Below, in pieces: positions 1 through 11,933 of a stretch of 64,000 bases of DNA. The notes under the pieces are model-generated. The model saw only the letters and a list, made by a program, of their open reading frames with translations. It ran no database searches and was not told where the DNA came from. This stretch comes from Paramecium octaurelia. Taxonomy: Eukaryota > Ciliophora > Oligohymenophorea > Peniculida > Parameciidae. Every line of letters starts with the position of its first letter. Within the stretch, counting starts at the first letter, position 1. The stretch is taken from positions 804,267 to 868,266 of the forward strand of contig CAJJDP010000008.1 in NCBI GenBank assembly GCA_905182995.1, in the 5' to 3' direction. Both the position numbers and the translations under genes were made by a program.

Positions 1-965
1 TAAGTTTCTAAGATAATCAATTATGAATGTTACCCCTTTAGCAGCATTTGATGTTGAAATGTTTCCGATCTCATCCCTATAGTAAACACCCCAAGAATCA
101 TATGGGAGTGATGCAGATAGTTATTTCAAAGAGTGTTTTCCTATGTTTGGATTGTATTTATTAAAATTAACTCTTCCAAATTCACCTTTCAACTTTGCTC
201 CTTGATTTTCAATTGAATAGTTTTCTTCAATTAAAATATTACCCCAATGAGATACTTCAACGATTTTAGATGCCTTTGTGAAAACAGTCATTGGTGTGTT
301 GTTTTCTAGATGGATTGTATGAATCTAAGTCGAATAAGCCTTAATGTCTTAGTATGGCCCAAATTCTAGAAGTTGATTTCTCTGAGTAGCTGATTTTAGT
401 GTATAAGAGCTATAGGTAATGTGCGTATTTACATAATTTTTTGAGTTTCATAATACGTTATTTGATTCTGAACAAAATAAGGAGTGAAGAAATATACGGA
501 ATCCATAAATTGGACTAATTATTCATCCTATTTATTATTAATCACAGAATACCTCAACTCCAATTTCTTTAGGCATTGGTTTGAATCGTTTATAATAATA
601 TTCATTTAATTCTACTTCTAAATTGGCAGAAGGTTCAATTGATTTCTATAATGTAAATTCATAGACTGTTGCATTCTATTTGTATTTCACATCCATATCT
701 TCTATTACTTTTTTTGCATTGCTTTCCTCAATATTGACATGATATAATTTATCTGACAATGCACTATGGATTGTATAATAAATCTTTTCAATTGGAATGA
801 CTCCATCATTTTAAAAATTAATCTTAAGATGATGTTAATCGTTACTTTAGATTTGATGTAGACATATCTATCAGTTAATTGCACTGTCCTCTCAATATTT
901 GAAATGAAAAAGTTTTTTTGAATTCTTAGTGATGATGCTAATGCAATAAATATGAAAAGCAACAT
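1..965 (-). CDS. OST1: Ribophorin I (OST1), oligosaccharyltransferase subunit, 3' end beyond window
   Basis: This is a subunit of the ER oligosaccharyltransferase, which moves the N-glycan onto nascent proteins. The start at 965 gives a hydrophobic signal peptide followed by the family pattern NIERTVQLTDRY. Further on are PKEIGVEDEQLVQF, an ISYTLKSA segment, EVSHWGNILIEENY and VYYRDEIGNIST, all characteristic of ribophorin I. Three introns restore the frame: 823-845 (23 nt, AAG acceptor), 528-552 (25 nt) and 410-432 (23 nt). The gene runs off the left edge, so the rest of the lumenal domain and the membrane anchor are not seen. Identity is firm; the first intron is less certain because its acceptor is AAG. 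Confidence 0.9.
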
Positions 966-1591
966 AATTAATTATTATTTATTTAACTTTATTTATTTGA
1001 TAACTCTTTCTTTTATTTATTTTCTGAATTCTGAGAATTCTTAAGCAGTCATATGTATATTTTCTAGTTTTAGAATGCTTATATAAAATTTAGTTTATTG
1101 TGGCAAGAGAGGCATCGTTTGTTTAGGTTTTTTAATTAGGCCATAAATAATACAAATTCTTGATAAAATTATTATAATTTTATTCAAATTAATCCAGTAA
1201 GATTGTTTGTAAGATATTAATGTAATATAAAGAGGAAACAATAAGATACAATTGATTATTTAATAAAAATTTTTTACAATGTAAATAATTATTATTATAA
1301 ATTATATATATTTATTATAATTTATCATGGTAAATCGATGCAATTTATTTAATGACGGATCATACGATTTATTTCTCATTAAAATTATATAAATGTATAT
1401 AATCCCTTATAATGAATGGTTGCTCTACGCTTGTCTAAAGTCTCCCTAATCTCCTCAAGAAGCTAATGTTAGTGGACTTTTATAATGATTTTTTATAAAA
1501 ATATATGTTTAATATACTTTTAGTTTAAAAAGGAATGTTAAAAAAAAGGATTTGACATTGACTTAAAAAATAATGGAGAGTATATTACAAA
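966..1591. other. Intergenic, nothing recognised
   Basis: About 625 bp of AT-rich DNA lie between the OST1 start and the stop of the next leftward gene. It should hold the OST1 promoter. No open frame here has coding character, and no RNA gene is apparent. Confidence 0.5.
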
Positions 1592-2055
1592 TCAATTCTT
1601 CTCTTCTTATTTCGTTACTACCACTTCATTTTTGTTCTCATTTGGGATTCCATTTCTAGATAAATTAAACTTAATACTTTTTATATTGGACGTCCTTGAT
1701 GTCTTTCATAGATAAGAATATCTTTTTTTTAGTCTGTTTTTGAGAAGAATTTTGGTTGTTAGACTTAGTTTCCTTTGATTTTTTGATGACTTTCTATATT
1801 TTTTGGGATTTAGATAGTTCAAATGAACTTTATTCATCATTCATTATAGTATTATGTTCGATTGTTTGGGTTTCTTGAGGAGATCGGGGTTAAATCTAAG
1901 GACTTGACTATGCTTGGAGAGAGCAAGCAGTTCTAAACAAACATTAAGGGTAAAGCTTACCTCAGAGCTATCAACGAGTTGAATTGAACAAGTTATTGAA
2001 GCAAAAGTTATTGCTGAATAAGAAATTGTTGATCATAGAGCAAGAATGAATTCAT
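1592..2055 (-). CDS. Small uncharacterised protein, paralogue of the gene at 27085-27565
   Basis: The model gives 137 residues from the ATG at 2055 to the TGA at 1592, with introns at 1933-1960 (28 nt) and 1656-1677 (22 nt). The N-terminus is hydrophobic and Gln-rich (QQQLLLQQ). The middle is low-complexity, rich in Ser, Lys and Gln. Near the C-terminus is KKKIFLSMKDIKDVQYKK. A protein encoded at 27 kb has the same order of segments, including MNNF for MNSF, QQQLLLQQ and KKKIFLSMMDIKKAQYRK, and introns at the same places. That supports both as real genes. No known domain is recognised; function unknown. Confidence 0.65.
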
Positions 2056-2566
2056 AATTTACAAAAGAATATTTAAATCACAAGATTCGAACCATATTCA
2101 CTTATAATGCATGAAATACGTATTATTAAAATTAATACTGTTACAATCAAGTGTGCACAATTTATATTATCAACTATTAATTTATTTCAACACAAAGAAG
2201 CAGAGCATCAGCCAATCTAAATTCGTTGATTATAATAAATATCTTTTTTAACTTGACAACTGTCAAATAAAATATATAAATATTTTAAATTTTATATAAT
2301 TTAGTTAATTTATAATATAATTTACTTTATTTTAAATAAATTTGTATTACCATCTTATGTTTGTTTGAATCCTCAGAAATATAAGACTCCCAGCAATACA
2401 ATTGTACTTTTCATTCAATCTTAAGAATGTATAAAATGGACCATGTTAGTTCAAATTATCTTATTTTTATTAATTGTCCCTTGGGATCATTGAAATAGAG
2501 CGTATATCTATAAATTTATTGATATTAACAAACAAAAACAGGTTCTCTTAATATTATTTAAATAAT
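2056..2566. other. Intergenic, nothing recognised
   Basis: About 510 bp of very AT-rich sequence separate two divergent genes, so it should contain both promoters. No coding frame, repeat or RNA gene is seen. Confidence 0.5.
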
Positions 2567-3422
2567 ATGAATTAATTTAATCAGAATAAAATATTTGCTT
2601 TTTGGCAATCTACTCCAATAGTAAATAAACTCTTTACAATAATTGCTGCTATATTTTGGATTATAGAACTTTTTATTGGTGATCAGCTCAAATTTTAGCC
2701 AATTTCATTGTAATATGTTTGTATTTGGCAATTGATAACATCAGCATTTGTTTAAGGTATAGGATAAATTCTAATACATAGGGTCTATTTTGTCACTCAT
2801 CTTTAATTTATGTTGTTTGCCTGATCTAAACAATACAGAAAAAAGATTGGGAAGCATTTTGTATTTATTAGAATTTATAATCAAAAACAGTATTGGAATG
2901 GTATTGTTTCATTAATATTTAGGCATGTATCTTTTTAATAGTCAGATTATATTGTTTGTTTAATTATGATCTAGAGATGATGTATTCCAATCATTTTGGT
3001 TTTTGGAATGTCGCGGTTTATTTTATTGCAAGCAAGTACTTAATCATTAAAATCTTAGAACTCTTATTAAAACTAATGCGGAAACAGAGTTTATATTTTT
3101 GGGGTTAGTGATAAAAGACAGATATTATTTAATCTGCTTGCTATTGTTTTTACAATTATTTTAACAAACTCGGTATTCAGTGTTATTTTTTGCCTTCATT
3201 GCTTTTCTAGAGTTTATAATATACAAAGGACCCATGTTTAGATTGCCTAAGCGTTTTATTGAATAAATAGAGAAGAAAGCTTTTCTATAAAAATACATTT
3301 CAAGATAAGATTTCATTCCAATTTCACAAGCATATGACTTAGTATTTGCAGGAACCCAGAAAATAGAATTTCAAATAGAGAATTTGAATAAAGACTTGGA
3401 GCTATCTCCTACTGGGTATTGA
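2567..3422 (+). CDS. Multi-pass membrane protein, rhomboid/Derlin-superfamily-like
   Basis: The spliced product is 261 residues, from ATG 2567 to TGA 3420-3422, with three introns of 25, 22 and 23 nt (the last two begin near 2899 and 3033). The N-terminus reads FWQSTPIVNKLFTIIAAIFW followed by a WQLITSAFVQGS-type turn and a GSILYLLEF segment. This is the usual look of the rhomboid-related families (Derlin, UBAC2, TMEM115) that act in ER quality control or Golgi trafficking. At least five hydrophobic segments are visible, and the tail is charged and probably cytosolic. I see no GxSG or HxxG-type catalytic pair, so a proteolytically inactive member is more likely. The exact subfamily is not settled. 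Confidence 0.6.
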
Positions 3423-3673
3423 TATTATTTTTAATTTAAAAAGTTAGCTGAGTAATTCTCAAGAAAAAGTTCAAACTGAAGATGAAAGTATGCAAATAAA
3501 ATGAATTAATTAAATAAGTAATTTACGAATAAATTACTGATGCATTCTCACGTTTACATTTGATAAGAACATCTTATCTTTTGTATTAATCTTTGTTTAT
3601 CAGTCTTCCCTCGTTACAATTACATTGTTTTATAACCTATTTTCTAATAAATTTTTATTGATATAATTAAATT

Positions 3674-4918
3674 ATGGATTAAGTAAGTGTTCTTTGCCAG
3701 AATGATAATTGTTTTGATCAAATAATCAAAAGAGTATGTTAATAAAAGAGTTGTAATAAAAACAGACTAATTTGTGATAGATGTTTGATTGATCATAAAA
3801 CTCATATACAAGACTGCTTCTTAATTTGTGATATTCCTTAATAACTTAATGTAATATAGAAATAGAAAAAGGATGCATATACAGATACAGAAACAGCAAT
3901 TGAAGGGTTTCTGAAAAAAGTAAGAAAGCAAATAGAATAAAAATTTGCTTTTTAACACTGCCCTATATTTTAAATTTAATTATCCCAAAATATATTAGAT
4001 TGGACATCAAAAGATTTTTATTAGTTTTCCTAAAGTCTATCTCAACTGGACTTTCAATCAAATTATTTTGATAAAGCTTTAAGTGAAAAAATAAAACAAT
4101 TGAATTCCATGCAATTTGATGGAAAATCATTTGAATAATTATTCGTTCCCAATTAATCCTAAGCGAGAAATAAGATAATTACATAAGGCTTGTCAGCCAA
4201 AATTAATAAAAATTATGGAATGAATAATTTTTAACCATAAATTTTAAGGGAAAATGTTTTTAATACAATTGAAATTCGTGATTATGAATTAATTTCTGGA
4301 ACTGATATTGAAAAATTGGCAATTCTTACCCCAAACCTACTTGACTTAGCAAAAGATTAGATAAAATTGACATTCAAATATGAAGGGGATATTTTATATA
4401 AGGATGGAAAGAGTAAGTTCGGATTGTACACAGGGATATTAAATAAATGCAGCTTATCTGAAGAGGGCAATGAAGAAAATTTAATTCTAATTAATGATTA
4501 AGGATGTTATGTTTAGAAGGATAAATAATTAATTGAATAAGAAGAAGTTGATTTGTTATTTCCTGATAATGATAATAATTAATTTATGCTTGTTTTTAAT
4601 AAACAACTAGATAATTTATCATTAAGCTTAATAAATTTAAGAGTATTTATTTTTTGTTAATTTAGAGCAATAAAAAAGCAGAAATTTAAATAAAAAGCTA
4701 TTTATTATATGCTTATTTTTGTTTTAGTTTATCGTGTTTAGCAAAAGTTCACATTTTATGATTTATTAAATCAAATATTTATATTTTATAAACTTAAGTA
4801 GTATTATTTCAAATATTAAATCATTCATCCTTCTTAATTAATAGAGATTCATTAATTTAAAAAAGATAAACCACAGGTTGAGGTAATTTATAGAACATAG
4901 TCATATTCAAACCAATGA
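3674..4918 (+). CDS. Uncharacterised protein with N-terminal Cys/His zinc-binding-like motif
   Basis: An intron-free 414-codon frame runs from ATG 3674 to TGA 4916-4918, far longer than chance frames here. The first 60 residues contain Cys pairs and a CxxC...H...H pattern (CDRCLIDHKTH), reminiscent of a B-box-type zinc finger. The rest is rich in Lys, Gln, Asn and Phe, with no domain I can name. The C-terminus has a hydrophobic stretch of about 15 residues (MLIFVLVYRV region) that could be membrane-associated. Function unknown. Confidence 0.65.
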
Positions 4919-5135
4919 ATAATTGAATAATAAAAGAGGAGGTGAAAGTTAATCCTTTGAAAAGTAAGAAAATAATCTTTAAATTGAATGTTTAACTATT
5001 AAATATAGACTTTAATTTACTTTAATGAAGTACCTAGGTTAAGTAAGGAACAAAATTACATAGAACTAGTAGAAATCCTATTCTAAAATTGATACCAAAG
5101 CTTAAACTAAGTCCTGAAATTAAAGGAATATTTTG

Positions 5136-5646
5136 ATGAAAATATCAACAAATTTAAAGTAAATTCAGATAAGAATTAAACCTGATTCCTAACTAAATCT
5201 TCTAATATCAGAATCTGATCAAAGACCTAAATTTGTAATTCAAGATCAAAAAACGGGAAAATAAAAAGAGGGAATAAAATAATAATAGTTAATAGTGCAT
5301 GAGCATCTTCAAATAAGAGTATATCAAAAATATTCCTGCTCATAAATGTAATATATTCTACAGTAATACTGTGATATTTATTTTACCTTCAGCTAAGTGC
5401 TTTTCAATTCCTTTAAATAGAGGAAATACATTGGCTGTATATATTTCTCTTCTTCATTTTCATTATAAATTACCAATTGAGACATTTATCTATAATTATT
5501 AACTATTATTGTATATTCCTTTAAGTTTAATATACAGAAGAGAACACAATGCATATTCACCATTTGATTTTCACTTAAGCTGCATTAGGGATTATAACCT
5601 AGCTTAGTTTACTGAAATCTTTTATTTATTTTATTAAAAATCGTGA
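5136..5646 (+). CDS. Uncharacterised short protein, splice uncertain
   Basis: An open frame from ATG 5136 has coding-like composition (KPDSQLNLLISESDQRPKF, then a Lys/Gln-rich stretch). A second frame ending at TGA 5644-5646 is equally coding-like (LPIETFIYNYQLLLYIPL and onward). A 22-nt GTG...CAG intron near 5371-5392 would join them into about 162 residues, but GTG donors are unusual here. The gene ends 15 bp before the convergent neighbour, as expected for this compact DNA. Upstream, at 5028-5130, there is another coding-like stretch holding an in-frame TGA. No family recognised. Confidence 0.4.
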
Positions 5647-5661
5647 ATATATATAATAAAT

Positions 5662-6094
5662 TCACTTTCCTAAACCATTTCCCAGATCAAATTTATTAGC
5701 ATACTTCTAAAACAAATCCTTATCATAATCCTATATTTTTTTTTTCAGATCCTATTTCATATTCATATATTTGCTATCACCCATATATGTTCTTCTCATT
5801 GCATCTTAATTTTGGAATTCCTTGAAGAACTCATTACTTGTAACCAAAAACTAAATCATTTAAGTATTTTACTTTCTTTTTTTTCTCGACCTACTAAATA
5901 CTATTGTCTTATCCTTTTTTTCTAAAATATTCGTCTAAAGTCATTCCATTGTAACTATTTGGATTAAAATTCTGGGCTGTTCTGCTTTAAATTGCTGTTC
6001 GATTTCTTTGAGAATTCTAATTTGTCATTCTTCTTTTTTCTAAGCGAGAACATTTAGATGTCTCTGGTCTTTATTCTAGACGCTCTTAACTCAT
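5662..6094 (-). CDS. Small uncharacterised protein
   Basis: The spliced product is 136 residues, starting at ATG 6094 (MSQERLEQ) and ending at TGA 5662-5664, with one 22-nt intron at 5851-5872. The first half is Arg/Gln/Asn-rich. The second half carries a charged, probably helical stretch containing TSNEFFKEFQNQDAMRRTYM and ends in NKFDLGNGLGK. The intron has a standard GTA...TAG form and splicing keeps a continuous frame. No known family recognised. It is convergent with the gene ending at 5646. Confidence 0.6.
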
Positions 6095-6678
6095 TTATTG
6101 AAAAAATTAATATAATTTACTCATCTGTTAAGAAATTTAATTCATAACCACCTTAACCTATATATCTATATAAATTAGACCTTAATCCACAACAAGAGCT
6201 TCTTTATAAAAACAAAACGAAGATGATCAATGAAATAATACTTATTCCCATGTTCTTTAAAATGATACTAATTTAATGAACTTCTCTAATCCAAATTTTG
6301 AAAACAAATGAAGCAATCAGATTGTATATAGGAAGTAGGTTATATAGTAAATTCTCGTTTGAGAGATACTCCAAATCAAATATATATCTTGGATGGAAAG
6401 AATAAATAATAATTTTGAAAGCATACTATTAATTCTGAATAGATAAATTTAGTAAAAACATCCAGCTTCAAACTTAGAATAAATTTCCTTTCACATAATA
6501 ATAAATAATTAGTCAACTATTAAACAAAGAGTTGAATATTATGAATTTAATTTAAAATTTATAAATTTTACATATCAAAAATCATCTTTTTTTTGATATT
6601 TACAGAGGATTTCATATAATTTGCGCTAAAACTAGTGTAATAAATAAATTTCTATTCTGTTGTGATTTTATAATTATT
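6095..6678. other. Mostly unassigned; short coding-like fragments
   Basis: This gap separates a leftward gene from a rightward one. Around 6220-6415 on the plus strand are short open stretches, one beginning at ATG 6310 (KQSDCIQEVGYIVNSRLRD), but they do not join into a convincing gene. I make no gene call. Confidence 0.3.
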
Positions 6679-7626
6679 ATGGAAAATATTGACATTTTTT
6701 GTGGTAAAAGTAAAGGTCTATAGGAAATATCTGCAAATGACATATAAAATGTAGAAATTCTTTTAGATTATAAATCAAATCTCTAGAGTTTTGATACAAC
6801 AAACAAATATATTAGAATTCTCAGCATAAAAGTAATTAAAGCTGTCAAAAAAAATCTAATTAGTTTAATTTAGGAAGCTTTTTAATTTTTCTTTAAAATT
6901 AAATGAAGAAACAAATAATTTATTAAATTTTTATGATTGTCTTAATATTGAAAAAATTTGTTGTAATAATTATTAAAATAATATTATGAAATTTGTTAGA
7001 AGAAAACAAAAAGTTATAACTTGTGATTCTTACTGTAAGTTTAAAAATGCATTATTTTAAATTGAAGATTACTTAGAAATATATAAGATTTCTAACATTG
7101 AAAGAAAAGAAAAATATTAGATCATTAAAAAACTAAATAATGTTCCAATTGCTGATTTTCATGAAGAGCAATTTATTTCACATATGAATTAAGCGGAGAA
7201 GATTCAAACTTTATGAGTTCGATCAAAATTTATTGATAAACTACAAAAAATGATTTATTTAAATAGATAATGTAATTGTAAGCAATGCCATGACATAAAA
7301 TCAACTAAGAGTTTTTTATCAAGTTTTATTTTCAAAACTTATTATCTATTAGGATAGTTGAAAATTGAGTTAGTTATTATCTGATTTTAGGCATATATAG
7401 GGAAATAGTATTAACTTCTAGATAAATTAATGATTAAGTGAGATATTGCATCTAGGATTAATGTTTATTAGTTAACCCAAGAACTCAAGAATTTTATTAA
7501 GAAGAATACTATTTTAACTATTTCTTACTTAAAGAAATCAAACACAATTACCTAATATTTTTACATAATCCAAAGGAAGTCTGTATTAAAATGTTATTAA
7601 AATTATTAAAAATGGCTTCAAATTGA
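6679..7626 (+). pseudogene. Cys-containing protein gene interrupted by an in-frame TGA
   Basis: Coding-like sequence starts at ATG 6679 (MENIDIFCGKSKGL) and ends at TGA 7624-7626. Splicing out a 34-nt intron near 6845-6878 and a 32-nt intron near 7369-7400 gives one frame of 293 sense codons broken only by a TGA at 7214-7216. Cysteines cluster in ICCNN, TCDSYCKF and CNCKQCHDIK, suggesting metal binding. The last exon (YCIQDQCLLVNPRTQEFY and onward) also looks coding. The break could be a real inactivating mutation, a sequencing error, or a boundary between two genes. Splice sites are partly inferred and no family is recognised. Confidence 0.45.
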
Positions 7627-7726
7627 AAGTTTGTAATTATATAATTTGTTTATATTTTTCACTGGAATTAATATTTTATATTATAAAAACACAGTATAAT
7701 TAAGAAAAAAAGATAATAATAAAAAT

Positions 7727-8167
7727 ATGTAAGGCACTGTTTAATAAGTATTTTTGCAATTCACTGCAAATAAACCAGAAATGGATGGAAAAACCTTTGC
7801 TAAAGTTTCCAAAGATTGTCATCTCTTAGATAAGAAATTGACATCCACAGATGTAGATTTAATCTTTGCTAAAATCAAACCCACACCAGCAGCTAGATCA
7901 ATAACCTATGCTTAATTTGAAAAGGGTTTGTAAATGATGGCTGAAAAGAAGGGAGTTGGAATTCAAGATGTTTAAAATCAAATTCTTAATGCTGGTGGAC
8001 CTCACTTTTAAGGTACAAAAGCCGACGCTGTGAAATTCCATGACGATAAAAACTTATACACAGGAGTTCATGCAAATGGTGGACCATCAACAATAGATAA
8101 GAATCACGGGGGTTTGAATACCATTTGTGATAGATCCTAAGCAGATGTGAGAGGAGTTAAGAAATGA
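7727..8167 (+). CDS. TPPP/p25-alpha family microtubule-associated protein
   Basis: This intron-free 146-residue protein matches the p25-alpha (tubulin polymerization promoting protein) family over its whole length. Hallmarks are EMDGKTFAKVSKDCHLLD near the start, TDVDLIFAKIK in the middle, and the C-terminal signature KFHDDKNLYTGVHANGGP with its preceding gly-rich GGPHFQGTKA. In ciliates and animals such proteins bind and bundle microtubules, often in cilia. The length fits the short-form members. The start at 7727 is the only sensible ATG upstream of the conserved block. Confidence 0.92.
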
Positions 8168-8655
8168 TAATATTACATGATTATATTACATAATTATTAT
8201 TAAATCATAAAGAATTCGATTTTGAAAATATCAGTGACTTAATATAAATCTAGAAAGACATGTTTCTTAAATATTGTCTTCTAAATCTAAGTATTTAATA
8301 GGTGACTGCACCTTAAAAGGAATTATAGATTTAACTACCCCAGAATTATTTAGTTGAATAAGACTAAATTTATTCCTAAATATAACGCTGTTAATGATTG
8401 AAAAGGGTGAGATGGCCAACTAATAAAAATTGGATAGCAATAGAATATATAATAAATATCAATTTAAAAATTATATTTATTAATTAGATGGATTCTTATT
8501 TTATAAAAATTGATACCAGTCTTAATTCTCATATAAGCGACTTATGATGAATTCCTTAAGATACACTTTTTCTAAAATTGATATTTGTTTTGAAAATTGT
8601 AAGGTTTTATATCATCTGTAATTATTTTTATTCACTTATTTAATATTATAGAAAA
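8168..8655. other. Intergenic; no supported gene
   Basis: One plus-strand frame is open for stretches but is broken by two TGAs in about 150 codons, which is what chance predicts with a single stop codon at this base composition. It presumably holds the promoter of the kinase at 8656. Confidence 0.4.
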
Positions 8656-10139
8656 ATGGATGAGAAAATTAAAGATTCTTTTTTTGATGATCCTGAAACT
8701 ACCACCTTCTGGATTAATAATAGTCTACCCAGTTAAGATTAAATTTTACATTTGCAAGATTCTATGTACATCTAAAAAGATTAAGAGTTTCACAAATGCA
8801 CTTTAGGTATTTAGTATCATTACTTACTTTATTTTAAACAATAAGTAAATAGTAAACAATAACTAATAGACTGTTTAAAAATGGGTTAATTTGAACAATT
8901 CTACAATGGAATACATCAAACATTAAACTGCAGGAGTGGGAATTAGAATTTCAAAACATAAACAATACTTTGAGTTCTTCGGAGATGTTGAACCTTGGTA
9001 TAATTATTTGAGATAATATTGTGTATAAAGAAATTTTTCCTAAAGTTACACTTTGTTAAAGAAGATAGGACAAGGAAATTTTGCAGAAGTAAATAATTTT
9101 CCTATTGTAGGTTTACAAGGCAACAAACAAATTGGATGGAGCTGAATATGCCATTAAGTGCTTCAGAAAGAGTAAATTGAAGGAGAAAATTGATAGATTA
9201 TCAATGATCAAAGAAATATCAATCATGAAGAAAATATAACATGAATCTGTCATTAAATTATACGAGGTTTTTGAAGGACCGGAATGTTTGTACTTGGTTT
9301 TGGAATATTTGAGAGGTGGAGAACTATATTAGTTTATCAAGAAGTCGCATCCCTTTTCAGAAGAGAAATGTTAAAAACTAATTTATAGAATATTGAAAGC
9401 TGTTCATTCAATACATGAAAAGGGTGTATTACATAGAGATCTCAAACCTGAAAATATTATGCTAAGAAACAAAGATGATCTTGATAATATTTGTATAGGA
9501 GACTTTGGATTGGCAGATTATTATTCTCCAAATGGTTAATATCTTTTCACTCGATGTGGAACTCCAGGGTATGTTGCACCAGAACTATTATAAGATAAGC
9601 TCTATGATTATAAAGTTGATATCTACAGTGTTGGAATACTCATGTTTATTTTAATTGCAGGCAAATCCCCATTCGATGGAAAAGACTATGACGATGTGGT
9701 CATGAGAAATTACTATGCTAAAGTTAAATTTGAAGATTGTAAATTAAGCGAAGTTGGTATGCATCTCTTAAAAGGTTTAATGAACAAAAACCCAATCGAA
9801 AGATTAAGTGCTCAAGAAGCTTTAAATCATCAATGGTTTGCAAAAGAAAATTCAAATAAATGTTCTTAATTTAAAATTCGAAAATAAAATTATGTTCTTA
9901 AGAAATTGACTCATTGCGAATTATAAATCAAAAAGAATTCTACTCTTTCTACTTAGTTTAGTCCTTTAAGTTCAATATCAAGTCTTAGTCCTTATGGTAT
10001 AACCAAATACAATCTGGATGACAGTCCAAAAAGTCCCAATACACCAAGTGCATAGCATCCCAGTTTAGCATCCAAAATTACTGGAATGGGTTAATTAAGA
10101 CCAGTTCGACGTTCTTAATTTACTTTAAAATAAATATGA
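8656..10139 (+). CDS. Protein kinase with N-terminal PH-like domain, CAMK-like, catalytically intact
   Basis: The spliced product is 478 residues with introns at 8845-8869 (25 nt) and 9089-9110 (22 nt). Residues about 40-115 look like a PH domain ([14 protein letters not shown], then [20 protein letters not shown]). A full kinase domain follows: [12 protein letters not shown] loop, YAIKCF lysine, [27 protein letters not shown] and an IDIYSVGIL-type helix. All catalytic residues are present, so it should be active on Ser/Thr. A Ser/Pro-rich tail of about 90 residues follows. Three other kinases in the window share this layout. The TGA at 10137 is followed by further open sequence in the same frame, so the tail could be longer if that codon is spliced out. 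Confidence 0.88.
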
Positions 10140-10148
10140 TTTTAATAA

Positions 10149-10617
10149 TGTTGTTTACAAATAATCATAAAATTGTTAATAGAAATTCTTCAATAATAAT
10201 TGTATTATAAAGCACTCTAAAAAGAAAAGAAGAATTATAGAGGATATTAATAGTAAGCAAAGGTAAATATCAGAATTAAAGGAGATAATACTATTAAGAA
10301 AGTTTAAGAGAAAATTGAAGATCACACTGAGATAAATTAGAATAAGCCTTTTCTCCTTATAATCCACTTACTTTTCAAACTTATAATAAATATCTATTTA
10401 AAGAAATTAAAGAAGATGTATAAAAATATTAAATCTTCTTATTGATTATGTGAGCATACTTTTAAGTAATTTAAATTAATTTACTTATCAGTTCAACTAG
10501 AGAAGGCGCTCTGAATAATAAAAAGTCTAAATTTTAATCAGCAATTTCAGAGAATACAAGAAAATAGTAGTAAAAGTAAGATAATTCAAATAAACACTTA
10601 TACAATAGTTGATATAT
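10149..10617 (+). other. Possible small coding region, splicing unresolved
   Basis: Several plus-strand pieces have coding-like composition: a Lys/Gln-rich stretch near 10180-10330 (GDNTIKKVQEKIEDHTEINQ), PYNPLTFQTYNKYLFKEIKE near 10345-10420, and a polar tail STREGALNNKKSKFQSAISE ending at TGA near 10615. They lie in different frames and I could not place introns with confidence. They may be a separate small gene or a spliced C-terminal extension of the kinase upstream. The sequence from 10618 to 10833 shows nothing. Confidence 0.3.
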
Positions 10618-10833
10618 GTAAATATCCATCTAACAAGTTCTAAATTACTCCTAATTATTAAATTTAAATTCCCTAATATATATGTTAGTCATTTTTTATT
10701 CAACTTATAAACACAATTTTAAATATTTAACTAAATTTAACTTAAATTTTGTCAAGAGATCATTGAGTTTGGTTATTTTATTAGAAATCTATATGAGTCA
10801 GCCCAAAAGAATAACAATATAAAAATTTAATGA

Positions 10834-11933
10834 TCATGCTTCACTCTTTAATCTTTTTTCTTTCCCTTCACTCCAATAACTTTCATTTTGAACTCCATGT
10901 TTATCAATAAGGATTCCCTTTCCATGTTGTTTTCCATCCCTAAATTCTCCTTTATAGATTGTTCCATCAGCCCATTTGAATTCTCCTTCACCATGTTTCA
11001 GATCAAAACAGTAGTATCCCTTATATTCTCTTCCATCTGGCCAAATAAAATGACCTTTTCCATGCATTTTAAAATCTTTAAATTAGCCTTTGTAGTTTCT
11101 GCCATCCTAGAATTTCAACTCTCCAAACCCTGTAATAGAATCATTTTCTAATTATCCAGTATAAATATCTCCATTGGGAAACTTGACTCTTCCCTATCCT
11201 TATTTCTTTCCTTAAAAGAAAGACCCTTCATATTCTTAACCATCAACCAGAATTTCCTTTCCTTATCCATGCTAATATTTAGTTATCATTTACTTTTTAA
11301 TCCTGTAACCACTCCCCTTCATATCTAGATCCATCAAAGTCATAAAAGACTCCATAACCATTTGACATATTGTTTTTCCAATCTCCCTCATACGCATTAC
11401 CATTGGAGTGTATGATTCTCCCTCTGCCATTTGCTTAATCAAACTTCCAATAGCCCTCGTAGATTGATCCATCAGCAAAATATTATTTCCCTCTACCATG
11501 TCTTAACCTGGATAACCACTAACCAACATATATATTGCCTTAATTTCTTTTGTGTTCCTAAAATTATGCTTAAATAATCTACATGTGCAACAAAGAATCT
11601 ACACTCATTAAATTCTTGAGGAAGCTTTTTATCGAATTTGAATTTCCCAAGCTTATTTTAGGTAATTAAAACATTTTATTCAATATGTTTAGGTTCTTTG
11701 CTCTAAAACCAAGTATCCCCCGGTCTCTCTTTATCAGCTTCTTCCCTAATTTACGCTGCAACATTTTTTGCCTTTTTCTTTCTCATTGAAGATTAAATTT
11801 TGACAATTTCTTCTCGATGCTCTTCAAAGTTGATTTGTTGTGGAACTAAAGTGGGCATCACAATTGGTTCAAATTGTCTGTATTCTAAATTTTAGATCTC
11901 TCCTCCTTATTATTATGAACAGCAAGTGCCCAT
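10834..11933 (-). CDS. MORN-repeat protein with myristoylation-type N-terminus
   Basis: About 350 residues, starting at 11933 and ending at TGA 10834-10836. Two introns are inferred, near 11557-11581 (about 25 nt) and at 11272-11293 (22 nt). The C-terminal 230 residues are about nine MORN repeats (for example YEGEW, HGKGHFIWPDGREYKGYY, YKGEFRDGKQHGKG). These repeats bind membranes or build scaffolds. The N-terminus is MGTCCSQQ, a typical N-myristoylation plus palmitoylation signal, so it is probably anchored to a membrane. Between them lies a basic, helical region. Specific function unknown. Confidence 0.88.

Noticed and set aside
1437-1900. Short inverted similarity between about 1445 and 1870
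   Set aside because: Only about 18 bp with mismatches; likely chance in low-complexity sequence.
7214-7216. TGA read as selenocysteine
   Set aside because: The surrounding sequence matches no selenoprotein family and no SECIS-like element was noticed, so an inactivating change or sequencing error is simpler.
8168-8655. Long plus-strand frame before the kinase
   Set aside because: Two TGAs in about 150 codons is the chance expectation when TGA is the only stop.
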